Part shown: positions 34,201 through 46,038 of the stretch, one piece after another
Position numbering within the stretch: the stretch's first letter is position 1
Layout of the letters: every line of letters starts with the position of its first letter
Source of the DNA: Gongronella butleri
Taxonomy: Eukaryota; Mucoromycota; Mucoromycetes; Mucorales; Cunninghamellaceae
Direction: 5' to 3'
NCBI GenBank assembly: GCA_025201375.1
Contig: JAIWZP010000029.1
Location: forward strand, 62,001-126,000
DNA: 64,000 nucleotides
Program-made: the position numbers and the translations under genes
Notes under the pieces: model-generated
Databases searched by the model: none
Seen by the model: the letters and a program-made list of their open reading frames with translations, nothing else
Told to the model about the DNA's origin: nothing

Positions 34201-36065
34201 CTACATGGAATCCTCCTCATTGTCGAGGTCACCCAACGGCTCGCCCATCTTGATGTATTGACCAGCATTGACATTGAATTTGAACGACAGCGGTGCCTCA
34301 AACACGAGCACGACCGTCGATCCGAGGTAAAATCCGCCCATTTCCTCACCGCGCTCCACGGGCCGCCCGCCAAGGCGCTGGCTCGCCGCGCGATACGTCA
34401 CCTCCGTATACGTGCCCATGGGGATGTCCTCCTTGCGGTTCGTCTTGAGCGCCTAGGAAAAGTAAAAAAAAAAGTTGGCACACATTTTTGTTTAGTTTTG
34501 CCCTTTTTACCTCGTCAAAGTTGATCTTGATGGAGCCAACGTTAGTGGCACCCACAGGGATCATCGAAAAGAACCCATATCGCCACTTGCCCAGCAGCAC
34601 CACACGCTCATTCAGCACAAACAGGTCTTTGAGCAGGTTCACAAAGTAGGGCGACACCGAAAACAGTTCACCTGCCGAATAAAAAGACAAAAAAAATGAG
34701 TTTCCTGCACCATTGACAGCCCTTTTTTTTTTTTTTGTGAAATCCTTACCGGCAAAGTGGCGACGCGTTTGTACGACCCAATTGACGGGGGCATGGAAGC
34801 GATGATAGTCACCTGGGGCAAGATACACGACACAAAAGAACAGACCGTGGCCCGGTTTGACTTTGTGCTCGCCGTGGCCATGGTGATCCTTGACGACCTC
34901 GAGATCGGTCTCTTGCATCACCTGGCGCTCGCGATCGACAGGGATCTGCGCCTCCGACTTGCTCAGGCCATCGGCGCCCACGTTGCCCGACGCGCGCACG
35001 CTCTTCTCCGTGCCAATCAGGTCGTGCAGCGAGTATTGGATCCCATTCACATTGGCAAACTCGTCTTCGTCCACCACAATCGAATCTTGGCCCATCACGG
35101 CGTCTTGCGACGGGCCAACACTGTCCTCGTCAAGCCCAAGAAGCGCATCAAGCGAATACGTCACGCCCTTGATCTGCTCAATCTCACGCTCCTCCACCTG
35201 GCCAAAGTGCAAAACACGACCATCCGACGGCGACACCTAACGCGCGAATCGACACAAAAAAAAAAAAAAAAAAACCATAAATGTGAGAAAAAAAGCAAAA
35301 AAGGCAAATAAAGCCTTGATTTTTTTTTTCTTTCTTTTTTTACCAGCGTGGATGACGCCAAGGGTCGTGCGCCGTCCTTCAATTCGCGGTAAAAGAACGT
35401 GGCAAGATTCGGGTAGCTATACAGGTCCGGATTCTTCATTTCCTCAAGATTGCAGCCAAAGAGCCAGCTGTACAGCTTGAATCCCGCAGGGCGCAATGGC
35501 GTCGGGATCGTCAGCGAGTTGAACGCGCCCCAGATGCGCGACATGGTGCGCAGAGGCATCGCAGCCGCAACGTGCACCTAAGAAAAAAAGGCAAAAAAGA
35601 AAAAAATTAGTGAAAGACCTTCAATTGGGGGGCGAATTGGATCAGAAAAAAATGCCAATGGCTTTTTTTTTTTTTTTTTTTTTTTACCTGCCAAGGTCCG
35701 GTCGCCTTGTACTTTGGCTCGTACGCCTCTTGTGCCAGGCGCTTCTCCTCGCGCTCCACAACATGCCTGTATTGGATATAGCCGATAACAAGCAAGCCGA
35801 GACCAACAGGGATCGGGTACCACTTGGTCTCTGTCGTCGTCCAAGCCTCTGTAGGTTGCCATGAGAATAAAAAAAAAGTGGCGTCGTGAGCGTTATGAAA
35901 AAATCAAGTGCGCTCTTTTTTATTTTTTTTTTTACCATAAAGCGTCTTTTTACGCTGTTGCTGCTGTTGCTGCTGAAGCACGCGCGGCGACACGTGGAAT
36001 CCGCGGCGCTGCAACAGGTGCTTCGACTGAAAGACGCCCAAACGAAGATGTCGAGCTGCTAACAT
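34201..36065 (-). CDS. PSD1: Mitochondrial phosphatidylserine decarboxylase
   Basis: Converts phosphatidylserine to phosphatidylethanolamine at the inner mitochondrial membrane. Six in-frame exons: 36065-35936, 35848-35688, 35577-35344, 35236-34750, 34671-34511, 34452-34201; 474 residues, close to yeast Psd1 (500). Seen: Arg-rich presequence (residues 1-43) ending in a Gln run, one membrane segment (WYPIPVGLGLLVIGYI), SRIWGAFNSLTIP, SPSDGRVLHFG, the metal/His block GDYHRFHAPV, and the self-cleavage site GFYLGSTVVLVFEAP with L434-G435-S436-T437. By family knowledge cleavage before S436 makes the pyruvoyl group and a 39-residue alpha chain. Exon 4 contains an acidic insertion with two related blocks (GVTYSLDALLG and GIQYSLHDLIG). 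Fully intact. Confidence 0.93.
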
Positions 36066-36649
36066 GGGCTGTGAAGGGAAAAAAAAAAAAGACGAAAAAG
36101 AGGTGAAAGAAAAAAAAAACAAAGTTTAAACGACATTTGTGCGCCAAACCGAGCTCCGCCCCCCTGCTATCCTTGTCAATGGCACGATTCAGCATGCATT
36201 GGACGTGTCAATGGGCCCTTTTTTTGCCAATTGGACGGCCACTGACACGGATAATCCGCTTGTAAATGGTTTGTATGCTTGTAAACACGCTTGTGGCGCA
36301 AGCCCAATCAATGCAAAAAAAAAAAAGAAGGGGCCCAGGCCCCTGGAGCTTATTTTTCATGCATAGCGCCGCGCGCACGCGCCACGTTTCACTTGCCGCG
36401 CTACGCTCGCCTTGCACATCTGCCAAAAACACCAACAAACGCGACTTTTTTTCATGGAAAGCGCGTTTTTTGAACGGTGCGAACCATCCTACAGCAATAA
36501 GGCGAAGCGGAGATGCAACTTGCCATCCGCTGCCAAAGAAAAAAAAAAGAGCGAGCTGAAAACGCGCCTTTTGCGCGTAAATTTCCTTTTCTTTATTTCA
36601 CGCGTCGCACTGCTCTCCATCCAAGCAAAAAAAAAAAAACATTACAGCA
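36066..36649. other. PSD1 upstream region
   Basis: Promoter side of PSD1, A/T-rich with A runs near 36312 and 36541. No gene is supported. Confidence 0.4.
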
Positions 36650-36654
36650 CCCCA

Positions 36655-37000
36655 TGGCTCTTTCTGCTAAACCTCCGGAACCCAACCTTGGATCGCCGCA
36701 TCCAACCCCAATCCCTCGCACTTATGCCAACGTCGCCAACGCTGGCTCCTCGCAACAACCTGTGGGCATACCCATCACACCCACCCCACCCATATCCACC
36801 AACACCAACAACACTCCACGACCGACCATCAAGCAATCGTTAATCACCCCAGAAAAACCTCAAAAAAACATGATCTCACCCCTTTTACCGCTGTTTCGAC
36901 CAATCTTTTGAGAGTGGCTCGCTCTGATGGCGCTCTCCTCTTTGACATCGGCCTCATTCCAGACATTCCTAACCCTGATGATCATATTGTGCACACATGA
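36655..37000 (+). pseudogene. Possible retroelement ORF1 fragment
   Basis: A Pro/Thr/Asn-rich frame (TPIPRTYANVANAGSSQQP...) that resembles the N-terminal ORF1 of fungal non-LTR elements, where SYAxVA-type text is common. At the A run near 36861 the frame ends in a short tail, but a shift of one base continues with LLRVARSDGALLFDI and ends at a TGA near 37000. I infer a frameshifted fragment; similarity is weak. Confidence 0.3.
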
Positions 37001-37074
37001 CCTTTAAGCTTGCTGACGCGTCAACGCGGCGCGACAGCTGCGCCACAGCAAGCGCACTCATGCGACATCGCGAA

Positions 37075-38760
37075 CTTTGATACCACAAGCCTGCAGCCCA
37101 CTCATCAGCGCATAAAAATATGGAAAATAAAAAAATAAAAAAATAAAAAAAAATAAAAATTCCATGCAATTCACCAACTTAATTTGTAAGTCTCAAATCT
37201 TAAATTCTTGCAAAAAATTCGCACCAAAGTAGGCATTTTTGTGGTGTGGGGGTCTCCTCGAAAAAGATAAAACAAAAAATAAAAACAAAAGACGGGGAGT
37301 ACGATTAAAAACGGTCTGGACCTTTATTTCAGCTACGAGGATGAAAGGGCTATTTATACAGATTGCTAGAAAACGAGGCGCGGCTATGGTTTATGACGAT
37401 CGCGCTCTTTTCTCGCGCCCTTGTCATCTTTAATGTCCATTTTTTATTTCGGCCTTACTCTGAACGGCCAAGTGTCCTGTCGTGACACGCTTAAGCTTTG
37501 AGAGGGCCAACGTGTCACAGAAAGACAGAATTCAATTGTGCCACGGCATTGAGCTTGACAGCCCGTGACGCATTTCATTCAATTTTTTTTTGCTTTGCTT
37601 GGCCTATCACTAAAAAGGCCAAGCACTCTTTCGAATTGTCATTTAGGATTTGTTATTCTTTCATTTTTGAATCTAAAGATATTTCTCGGCGAACATCATG
37701 TCCGCGCACACAAAAGGCACTGCGCGGTCATTCGTTTCTTGTGGTTTATATTCAGGGCTGCACGACACAGCGATGGTGCTGTCGCATTGAGCGGGATTGT
37801 CGGTGATCCGAAATGGCGCCATGACATCATTTCCATATCGGACCTTTGGTGTCCGACCACAATCCTTTTTTTTATTTTGCTGCCATCCGCTTGTGTCCCT
37901 GCCTAAGCTGGATCTGTGATGCATTGGCACTTGCAGCTGGCTGTGCTGCCAAGTCCATTTGACCAAGCAATGGCTGTGTGCTTGGGAGCCTGCCTCGAAT
38001 TGCCGAAACTCGCATTGAGTGCTTTTATGCATTTGTTCACTCTTGCACCAATTGGTCCATTTCAGTGCTTGCGCCGCAGCTGGCGCGACCAATGCGTGTC
38101 AATCTGGCGCTTGACACCACAATTTTTCTCAGTCGATTGTCGTTCATGCGCCACTCTTTGGGCAATTTTCTAAAAGTTGGGGCGACCTGCCATTTTGTCT
38201 GCCAATAGCAAATTGTTGGAGTTGCCTGTCTGGGATGCATCGATCACCCGGAGATTGAAACTCCCCAAATTAGGCATTTTCTGAGGTTGAAATGTGTGAC
38301 CCCTGAGTGACCCCTGAGTGACCCCTGAGTGACCCCTGAATTTTTAAAAGTGGTCGTACAGTAGCGCTTTGGGGTTTTAAGCTTTTTGTTGCAAACCTTG
38401 CGCTGAATTCTATGCAGTTATTTTTGAGCGCGCTCAACCAAGCCGATCGCGAGACGAATGCAAAATAGTACAAAGAGAACGTTTTTGGGCGATTTGCAGG
38501 CTGAAAAAAAAATCGGGCGGTGTTCTCGACGCATTGTTGTTGCAGTTCATCCTGTGACGAATCATTCGCTGGCGCTCTGGCGGGCAGGTAGGCTGTAAAA
38601 AAATTTCCGGAGGCACATCAAGCACCCGGCAAAGTTAGGAAAACGCGCATTTTAATTTTGAATGCAATTGTGTGCTTTACATGGGCTGTGCAACAACGCA
38701 CTGCTGCAGGTATTCATGAAGGGACAGCGTGCATCAAGTTCCGGCCACTGATGAGGCAAC
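37075..38760 (+). repeat. Dispersed repeat C, copy 2 (interrupted)
   Basis: Left part 37075-37239 and right part 38122-38760 together match 16830-17960 (CCATGCAATTCACCAACT, then TCAGTCGATTGTCGTTCATG, GCCAATAGCAAATTGTTGGA, AAAGTGGTCGTACAGTAGCG, TTTCCGGAGGCACA). Between them lies a separate 882-bp insertion. Near 38296-38339 the unit GTGACCCCTGA occurs four times; the other copy has two (17158-17179). Confidence 0.7.
37240..38121. mobile_element. Probable solo LTR, 882 bp
   Basis: Begins TGTGGTGT and ends ACACCACA, a perfect 8-bp terminal inversion with the TG...CA ends of LTRs. It is flanked by the 5-bp direct repeat ATTTT (37235-37239 and 38122-38126). The uninterrupted copy of the host repeat at 16.8-17.1 kb has no insertion at this point, which gives the empty site. 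No gag or pol sequence lies inside, so a solo LTR is the simplest reading; a non-autonomous LTR-like element is the alternative. I saw no second copy in the window. Confidence 0.7.
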
Positions 38761-41359
38761 GAATCAAATAGTTGTTTACAGTTCTACTGTATCACACTAT
38801 GATACTGTAAGTGTACAGTAAAATCCAAAAAAGGCGATCATTTTTGCTATTTTTTCAAGGTGGCCTAGCTAGGATTTTCTGTTCATACCGTAAATCGAGA
38901 ATTGGGCAGCTGCATTTTTGACTTTAATCTCTTGCTGAGCGCCCAGGAATGCACTGAGATGAACTAAGTACGCGATGCCCCTGGATGTAAAATTTGATTT
39001 GGAATCGAATGGTGTTACTTTCGAGCCTTGCTCGTTTAATAAAAACACCTGATAATCGCACTTTTACCGCCGCCAAAGGCCAAAATCGCGTAAAATCTGT
39101 TGTATTTGCCTGCTTTACAGAGCTTGATTTAATAAGAAAAGCCTAACAGACGCTTGGTCTGTCAACGAAAGAAAGCATATATAAGCGCGTCTTAAACGCG
39201 CTCAACGCGTCAATGCGTGTGCAAGCAGCGATCAAAGAATTAAAATGCTGACTTGTTGCCGCAATTGGATCTTTCTCATGCCGCTCCTCTAAGCGGGCAT
39301 TGCCCAATTGGGTAATGCTCCCGCTCTGCTCGTCACAAAAGCCCGCTGTCGGCTGGTCATCTCCTTTTTCCGCTTTTTCATGCGTTTTGGAAGAATGCGC
39401 ATCTTCCTCCATCTCGGTCTCTGTACGCATCATCACATTGTCTCAGATGCTTAAGTAGAAACACACCCTCACGGTTTCATAGCCTGCTTTGATCACTAAG
39501 TGATCAATGCCTTTTGAGAAACAAAAGAAAAAAGAAAGAAAAATGGCCTGTCCGTGCCAAACATTGCATGTTGGCACACACGACTCGAACCATTATGTTT
39601 CTCGCACTTGCGCACCAAGTGAAACAACACGGTGCTTGCAAGCATTGGCATGTTTGAATCCTCTGGGATGGGCATAACGTTTTGTTTGAGATCTGCGCGG
39701 CCATGTCTTGGTCTCACGCCCCTGTTTCCTTATTCAGACGCCGCGACAGCTTCATTTTACGCGTCTGCGCATCTAGCCTATCCGTCTAGGCATTTTTCAT
39801 TTTTGTATAAATATCGAGATCTTTTCATTTTAATAAAAGACTTACTTCATTCTCGTTATTCTTAACGTCTCTACCTTTTTCACCCTTTTTTGCTCAAAAG
39901 CTACCCCATATTCTTCAAAATCGCGTAAAGTGCGATTATCTCGAAATTTTATTAAGTTAACGGACACGTGTGAGAACTTTATTCGATTCTAAATCAAATT
40001 TTACATCTGGCTACGTGAACAAAATTACGAATTGAACGATTTTTGAAGCACTTGTATTAGAGCAAACTTCAAAGACAGGGCGAAATCGGCGCAAATCGCT
40101 TAAGTGCTCCAAATCCGGCAACCTGACATGCATTTCAGACTTCACCATGCGATTTAGAATCATCAATTACCCCTAGAACGTCTGTCAAAGCATCGCAAAT
40201 GCAAAGCCAAGTGCACTCAAAGTGCCAATTCGATTGCCCAATTCTCGATTTATCAACAGAAAATCCTATCTAGGCTTTCAAGGTGCCGTGGTGCTTCATT
40301 CACAGATGATGAAATAAATACTGTTCTATCATACATATGGAAATGGGCTTGGCACTGTGCGTGCTTATGATACTGTACAGTATGAGGAAAAATATTTCGG
40401 GACCAGGTACATACCGGTATCTTGCTTCTTGCAAAATAAAGGTGCTAAATTTGAAGTCAGATTGCTTTCTCTGGTTCTCATAAATACAGTATGTAGTGAA
40501 AATCATTCCACAGCTGGTCCCAACCCGTGAGCCACTTTCAAAGATCTAAAGTACGCTACCGTATACTGTATGATGCATGAGATGAATAGCCAGGAAATAG
40601 TCATTTCACACGCAATCAGCGTTTTCCATGAGGTCTTCAAAAGAGCAGCCTGGTGGCAGTAGACACAATAATGCATTCACCACTAGGGATTTTATTAAGG
40701 TGGATGGTGTATCAGGAATGACAAGAAAATGGAAAAAAATGCGAAAAAGTTGTACCTCCATGGCTAATCCATGTTTCTGGTCATTGCGCAGCCCTGAAGC
40801 TAGCAATGGGATTGAAGACGATTCCGCCGTTCTATCCGTGTGCGTGAAAATCGGGCGGGATTGTGAATTTATTACGCGCTCACGCTGTTTTTCCTTTTTT
40901 TTTTTTTTTTTTTTGCGCGTCAGGAAAGCCATTGCGGAATCCCATGCCATTTTTGAGAATGACTTGTTTGACAGGGAATTTTACGAGTGCGTAAATGTGC
41001 ACAAGTGTCACATGGACGCTCGTGCAAGGTAGAGATAAACGAGTGCATCCTTTGGCGAGTCGCATTGCAAGAAGGGCGCGGAGCCTCGGTCGGGTGTGGT
41101 CCATTGGCGTGCAGCACGATCAGTTGATGTGGATACGACTGCTTTTGCTCAGGGCGTGATCGCATCACGCTGGACCGCAGATGGTCCTCGCCACGGCATG
41201 AAAAAATTGGCGAGCAGGCGTTGTTTCAGTCGCACGCGGAAAAAAAACGCCCCAATGCGGAGCTGGGTTCACATTTGCTTTCTTGTTCCCTTTTTTTTTT
41301 TTTTTTTTTTTGTCTATTGTTGCCATTGCATCGATTCCCACTACTACTGGTAAAAAGCG
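38761..41359. other. Gene-poor region
   Basis: 2.6 kb with no supported gene. Scattered TACTGTA/TACAGTA words (38785, 38803, 40375, 40489, 40563), a TATAAATA near 39807 and an AATAAA near 39831. Minus-strand frames at 39143-39436 and 40606-40950 have no recognisable similarity. A T run lies just before the next gene at 41291-41311. Confidence 0.4.
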
Positions 41360-41946
41360 ATGAGCACGCAGAAACCTAGTGCATCTCGGCCGAGCGGCCA
41401 ACAAGGACCACATGACCCCCACGAGGCGCCGCCTCCCTCGTATGCCGAGTCCACAGGTCAATACGGTGCCATGCCTCAGCAACATCGGGCAATTATCATC
41501 ACGACGACCAGCCACGTCGATCCCGAACGTGTGGCGCTGCTGACAGACGCCGTGCGAACGGATCGACGCTTCCCACTGGCGCTGCTTTTCTTCTTGTTTG
41601 GATGGTAAAAAGAAGACGCAAGGGGGGAGGGGAACACAAGGAGCTTGCTGTTGCATTTTTTTTTTTTTTTTGCCGGCGAGACAAGAGGAATGGAAGCGTC
41701 GTGGCCACGTGGGGCGGTCTTCTGGGACCCCCTCTTTGTCTCACTCTTTTGTTTGTGCCCAGGTTCTGCCCCCCTCTCTGGTTCTTTGGCGCCTGTTGCT
41801 GTGTTGGCCATCCCAATGTGTACGAGGCGTGGTGGGGCCGCATGAACTTGGTGATGGCCATGACCTTTATGATTAGCAGTATCATTTATAGCATTGCCGT
41901 GATTATTTCGGGCCGCGGGTTGCTCTTGGGCTACATGCAATCATAA
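41360..41946 (+). CDS. Small PPxY-containing two-pass membrane protein
   Basis: Exons 41360-41604 and 41763-41946 join in phase 2 to give 142 residues. The N-terminal half is hydrophilic with PPPSYAES at about 28-35, a PPxY motif that binds WW domains of Rsp5/Nedd4 ubiquitin ligases. The second half has two hydrophobic segments: LALLFFLFGWFCPPLWFFGACCC (split by the intron) and MAMTFMISSIIYSIAVIIS, separated by a short WWGRMN loop. The family is not recognised. A plausible role is a ubiquitin-ligase adaptor or cargo on an internal membrane (inference). The splice is supported by the match of GW/FCPPLW across the junction and by frame. Confidence 0.75.
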
Positions 41947-42809
41947 AAAAAGAGACGAAAAAAAGCGAAAATCAGGGCCCTGGACGTTCTGGACTCGCCC
42001 AACAGCTTGGAAAAAGCACCGAGATGGGTTCGTGATCTCCTAATGCAGCGCTCTCTCTCCCCCCCTCCTCTACCACTCCCTCATCTTTTCAATTTTGTGC
42101 CTGGAAACAAAATTCTTGGCGTTTCACCCATGGGATGTCCCCTTCCCCCCCCCCTTTTTTTTTCAAATCGTGGATTTTCTTGATCACTCGTTGTTTTTTT
42201 TTCTATTGTGCAAGGTTACACGTTGCGGTGTACGGAACGGGCGCATTATTTTATCATTGTCACCGTCGCTTTCGGTTCATGTGTGCGTACAAAAAGGTTG
42301 TCTGGCCGGCGGTGCTGGCGGCATGACGCGGTTCCATCGTCCGACCGGCGAATTCACTTGTTGGGCGCGCACCCCAAGCCCTGTTCTCTATCATTTAGAC
42401 ATTGTCCCCCCTCCTTTTTTTTATATATTTATATGATTGCTGTCCTCCCCCCTGACCATTGGCAACCAATCGCACAGAAAAAAAAATCGTTCCAAATAAA
42501 CAATGAGCACACACGCACACACACACACAAATCCATGCACTGGAAACCTCGGAAAGAACCCACTTTTTTTTTTTTTTTCTTTTGCCGCCTCCCTTTTGTC
42601 GACACACTGCATGTCGTTTTGCTCTCTTTCCTCAACAAAATCTTATTTGTTCCAGCATGCACATTGTTTGTCGCACGTTTGCCCCATTTTAGAAACTCAA
42701 TTCCCACACTGGAGAAGGGGCCCTGTCGGCAAATCGTACGTATAAAAGCGATTTTTTTCCCAGTCCCTTTTTTTTTTTTTTAATTCTACTTTTTTTTTTT
42801 TAACATTCC
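41947..42809. other. Intergenic region with TATA box
   Basis: T-rich sequence between two plus-strand genes. A TATAAAAG near 42743 lies about 65 bp before the next ATG and is a plausible core promoter. A CA repeat is near 42508-42529. No further gene is seen. Confidence 0.5.
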
Positions 42810-43118
42810 ATGACCTTATCCAAAGCTCTTCAGGTGACACGTCCAAGACTCGCTGCAGTGCGGCCAATGCTTATCGCTGCGCAGCGACCGTTGGTGACGG
42901 GATCCAAGCAGCAGCAACAGAGCAGCGGCTCGGTCGGCGCGTCGGCGCAAGACCCAGATTATACCAATAGCGTGCACGCCATGTACAATACGGAGAATCA
43001 AAGCGCCATGGAGCACCACTACAACCCAAACCTGCAATCCGTCCACTATGGTGATCTTCACAAGGAAGGCCACCACGATACCTTTGGTCCTCGGTTTAAC
43101 ACCGTGTTTGATGAATAA
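42810..43118 (+). CDS. Small protein with mitochondrial-type presequence
   Basis: Single exon, 102 residues, family not recognised. The first 30 residues are Arg/Ala/Leu/Val-rich with no acidic residue (LQVTRPRLAAVRPMLIAAQR), which fits a matrix-targeting presequence. The rest is hydrophilic, with a Gln run and a Tyr/His/Asn-rich end (HHYNPNLQSVHYGDLHKEGHH). A TATA box 65 bp upstream and clustered AATAAA signals right after the stop (43117-43132) support a real compact gene. It converges on the lipin gene 186 bp away. Confidence 0.65.
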   Translation: MTLSKALQVTRPRLAAVRPMLIAAQRPLVTGSKQQQQSSGSVGASAQDPDYTNSVHAMYNTENQSAMEHHYNPNLQSVHYGDLHKEGHHDTFGPRFNTVFDE

Positions 43119-43304
43119 AATAAACAAATAAATGGTGCCGCCGGCCCCCCCATCTTTTTTTATACTTTCACATTGATTGATAAAATTACAGGCGAGAGAG
43201 GATGGGAGGTAGGACAGGGGAAATAAAAGAGGGGCGACTATTACAAAAGGTATCTTTTGAAAACAAAACTTGGCAAATGTCTAATGTACAATTAAAAAAA
43301 CAGT

Positions 43305-46004
43305 CTAGATAAAGGGGATTGAATCCATGTCGATTTCGTCCTCGAGCGCGTCGAGGGTTGCATCAAATGCATCGTCATCGAGCAGCTCGAAATCCAAGGT
43401 CTTTGTGCCCTTATCGTCTTTGATAGGCATGGAAGAGGAAGAAGAAGTGGCCAGCAGAGGCGAGCGCAGCTGCGATGACGCTCTTGCCATTGGCGTGGAG
43501 AGCGAGTAAGAGGAGGGTGCAGGCGAGGATGGCGACGACAGGAACGACGACGGAGGTGTGGCTGGTGCCGATGAGGTTGCGGGTGGCGGGGATGTGGACA
43601 AGAGCGAGGTGCGGGAGGTGAGGCGGCGCAAAAGGCTCTGTTTCTCCTGGCGTTGTTGCGGCGGGAGCGATGGGGTGGTGTCAATGACGGCATCGCGCGG
43701 CAAATTGGAAATATCGGGGACAATGGGTTTTGGCTTGGTTTTGGGCGACACGGGCAATGGAGAAGGAAGACGGGGAGGGGGAGACGTGGATCGCAGCGAT
43801 GCCGTCGACAAGGTAGGCGACGTTGGCGACGGCATGCCCGTGGCAAAGATGGACGATGAGGGCGACAATGGCTCGGGTACGGGCAGCTCAATGTCGATCT
43901 CGGGCAAAGGCGTCTTCCAGAAATTCCAATCATTGAACGTCTGGTCCTCGATTTCATTGTCGTTTGCCAGTGGCGGGAACATTTGGTCGATGATGGCGTG
44001 CAAATCGACGTATGACGACTGGAAGCCATGTAGCAATTCAAGTCTTAGCTGGCCATACGGGTCAATGGTGAAGATCCGCGAGGCCGGCACGCCCACGCTG
44101 CGATACGAAATGCCATCCGTCACGCGATTGCCGAATCCGGCGTAAAACGGCTCTTTTGCCGCATGACTGGAGAAGAACAGGCGCTGGATGTCCTTGAGGC
44201 AGGCCATTTTGAAGACTTCTGGTTTGCGGACAATGACCTCGCGGTGGAACGACGTAAAGAGGCGGTCGGGGGACATGAGGACGGGGCCATCGGGCAGCTG
44301 GTAGTCGTTTTGTGTAACGCGCTTAAGATAATCACGCGTATAATCTGCTTGGCCAATGGCGCGGCTGGTCAAATACAAGAATTGGTAGCCATTGTGGTGG
44401 ATGTCTGTGTATAACTTGGCGACGCCCAGATGGGTCCAGTCCTTGCCGATCATGGTGAACACGTGGCCCAGCGCGTCGGATTTCGTGATGGTGCCGTCAA
44501 TGTCTGAAATAATCACCTTGACGCTCGAGTCCCATAAAAAGATCTTGGCAGAACACGTCGCGGTGCCTTGGTACGCCGACGTCACCGAGTACGAGATGGT
44601 GTTCACCCCCTTTTTGAGCGGAAGTGACTTTAATTGGTCAGACGTCAGCCGCAGCGTCTTGACAAAATGGCGTCGAGAAGAAAACACTGCAACAGACGGC
44701 GCCAATGGCTCTTCCTCGGCCTTGGGCTCGTTGTTTGCAACCAATTCCGCCGTATTTGCTAGATCCGAAGGCGCGTCCAAGTTGGATGGTGGTGCGTGTT
44801 GTTGCATGCCAACGGTGGTGGCCGTGGTGGTCGTTGTGTATGTGGCGGTATGATGGTGATGATGATGATCGCCATCCTCATGATCAGCCACCACATGCTC
44901 GTCCACGCCCTTGACGGACGATCGACGGAACCATTGGCTCCATCCACGGCCGAGGCGGTATGTCGTGGTGGCCGCCGTGTCATTTTGATGAGTTGAAGCG
45001 TCGTCATCCTTGGTTTTGTCGACGACGATGGGCGACGTGGTGGCGTCCGTGGGCTGATGGTGCATCATGAGTGCCGGTTCGCGGAACACAAGCAATGTGG
45101 TGAACAATGGGCCAGGCGTCTTGCCGCCGGCCGCAGCATAATATTGGTCGTTGTGCTTGATCACCAATTGCTTGTCATTGAGAATATTGGGTGTTTGCAC
45201 AAACGTGCTAAACGACACTTGATGCTGCGCAAACACCCGCGCATTCGCCTCGGCATCATGGCCCAGCGACGAAAACCCGCACGTGCTGAGCTGAATGCGG
45301 TACGTCGCGCCCTCGGGCACCTGGATCGTCGTGTTGCTGTCGCGTTGCTCGCGCACCGCTTCCTCCCACTTGGCTGTCGCCGTGTCGTGCAAAGTCTCCA
45401 TCCCCTTTTCGCTTTTTTCGTCGTTTTTTGCATTTTTCGCGTTTTCGCCGTCGCGAGGCGAGTCGCTCTCGTCACTTTCATCGCCGTCGCGCAACTTGTA
45501 CCCAGCAATGTCCAAAAAGATGGATTGTGTGTCGTCGGCATCGCCTGTTGCCGCCATTGGCACGGTGGATCCATGTTCGCCGCCTTCTTGAGCATGATGC
45601 CACGGCTGATGAGCATGAAGATGATCCGTGCTGATGGTGCGCGTCACATTCATCCACAGGCTGTCTGTCTGGCCGTCTTCCGGACGCACAATGAACGTCT
45701 CCTTGGTCAATGTCTCGCTCGACACGCGCTCGAGCAGCGTCGAGCCATCTTGCAGGTGGTAGGTATCGTTGCTGACGTGCGCCGCGTGCGTGTCAATGTG
45801 CAAATCGTGCAATGGAGGCGTCGACGACCCGTCGCGGTGTGCAAAAGGCGGCGCCTCGTTCAAATGAGTCACCATCTTGTCCGTCTGTTCCTCAATAATC
45901 ATCTTGGGCGATTGCAATTCCACCGATTCACGCAACTGACCATCATCCTCATCATCATCGTCTTCATCGTCATCGTCTTTAGCGGTCGGCTCTTGCGCTA
46001 ATGA

Positions 46005-46038
<34 letters not shown>

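Noticed and set aside
39143..39436. Minus-strand frame of 97 codons
   Set aside because: Starts with ATG but shows no family, splice or promoter support and lies in a repeat-rich gap.
39580..39680. tRNA-like B-box (GGTTCGAGTC on the minus strand)
   Set aside because: No matching A-box at the right distance and no acceptor stem pairing.
40606..40950. Minus-strand frame that includes a Lys run from a T tract
   Set aside because: The Lys run comes from a homopolymer; no similarity and no supported splice model.
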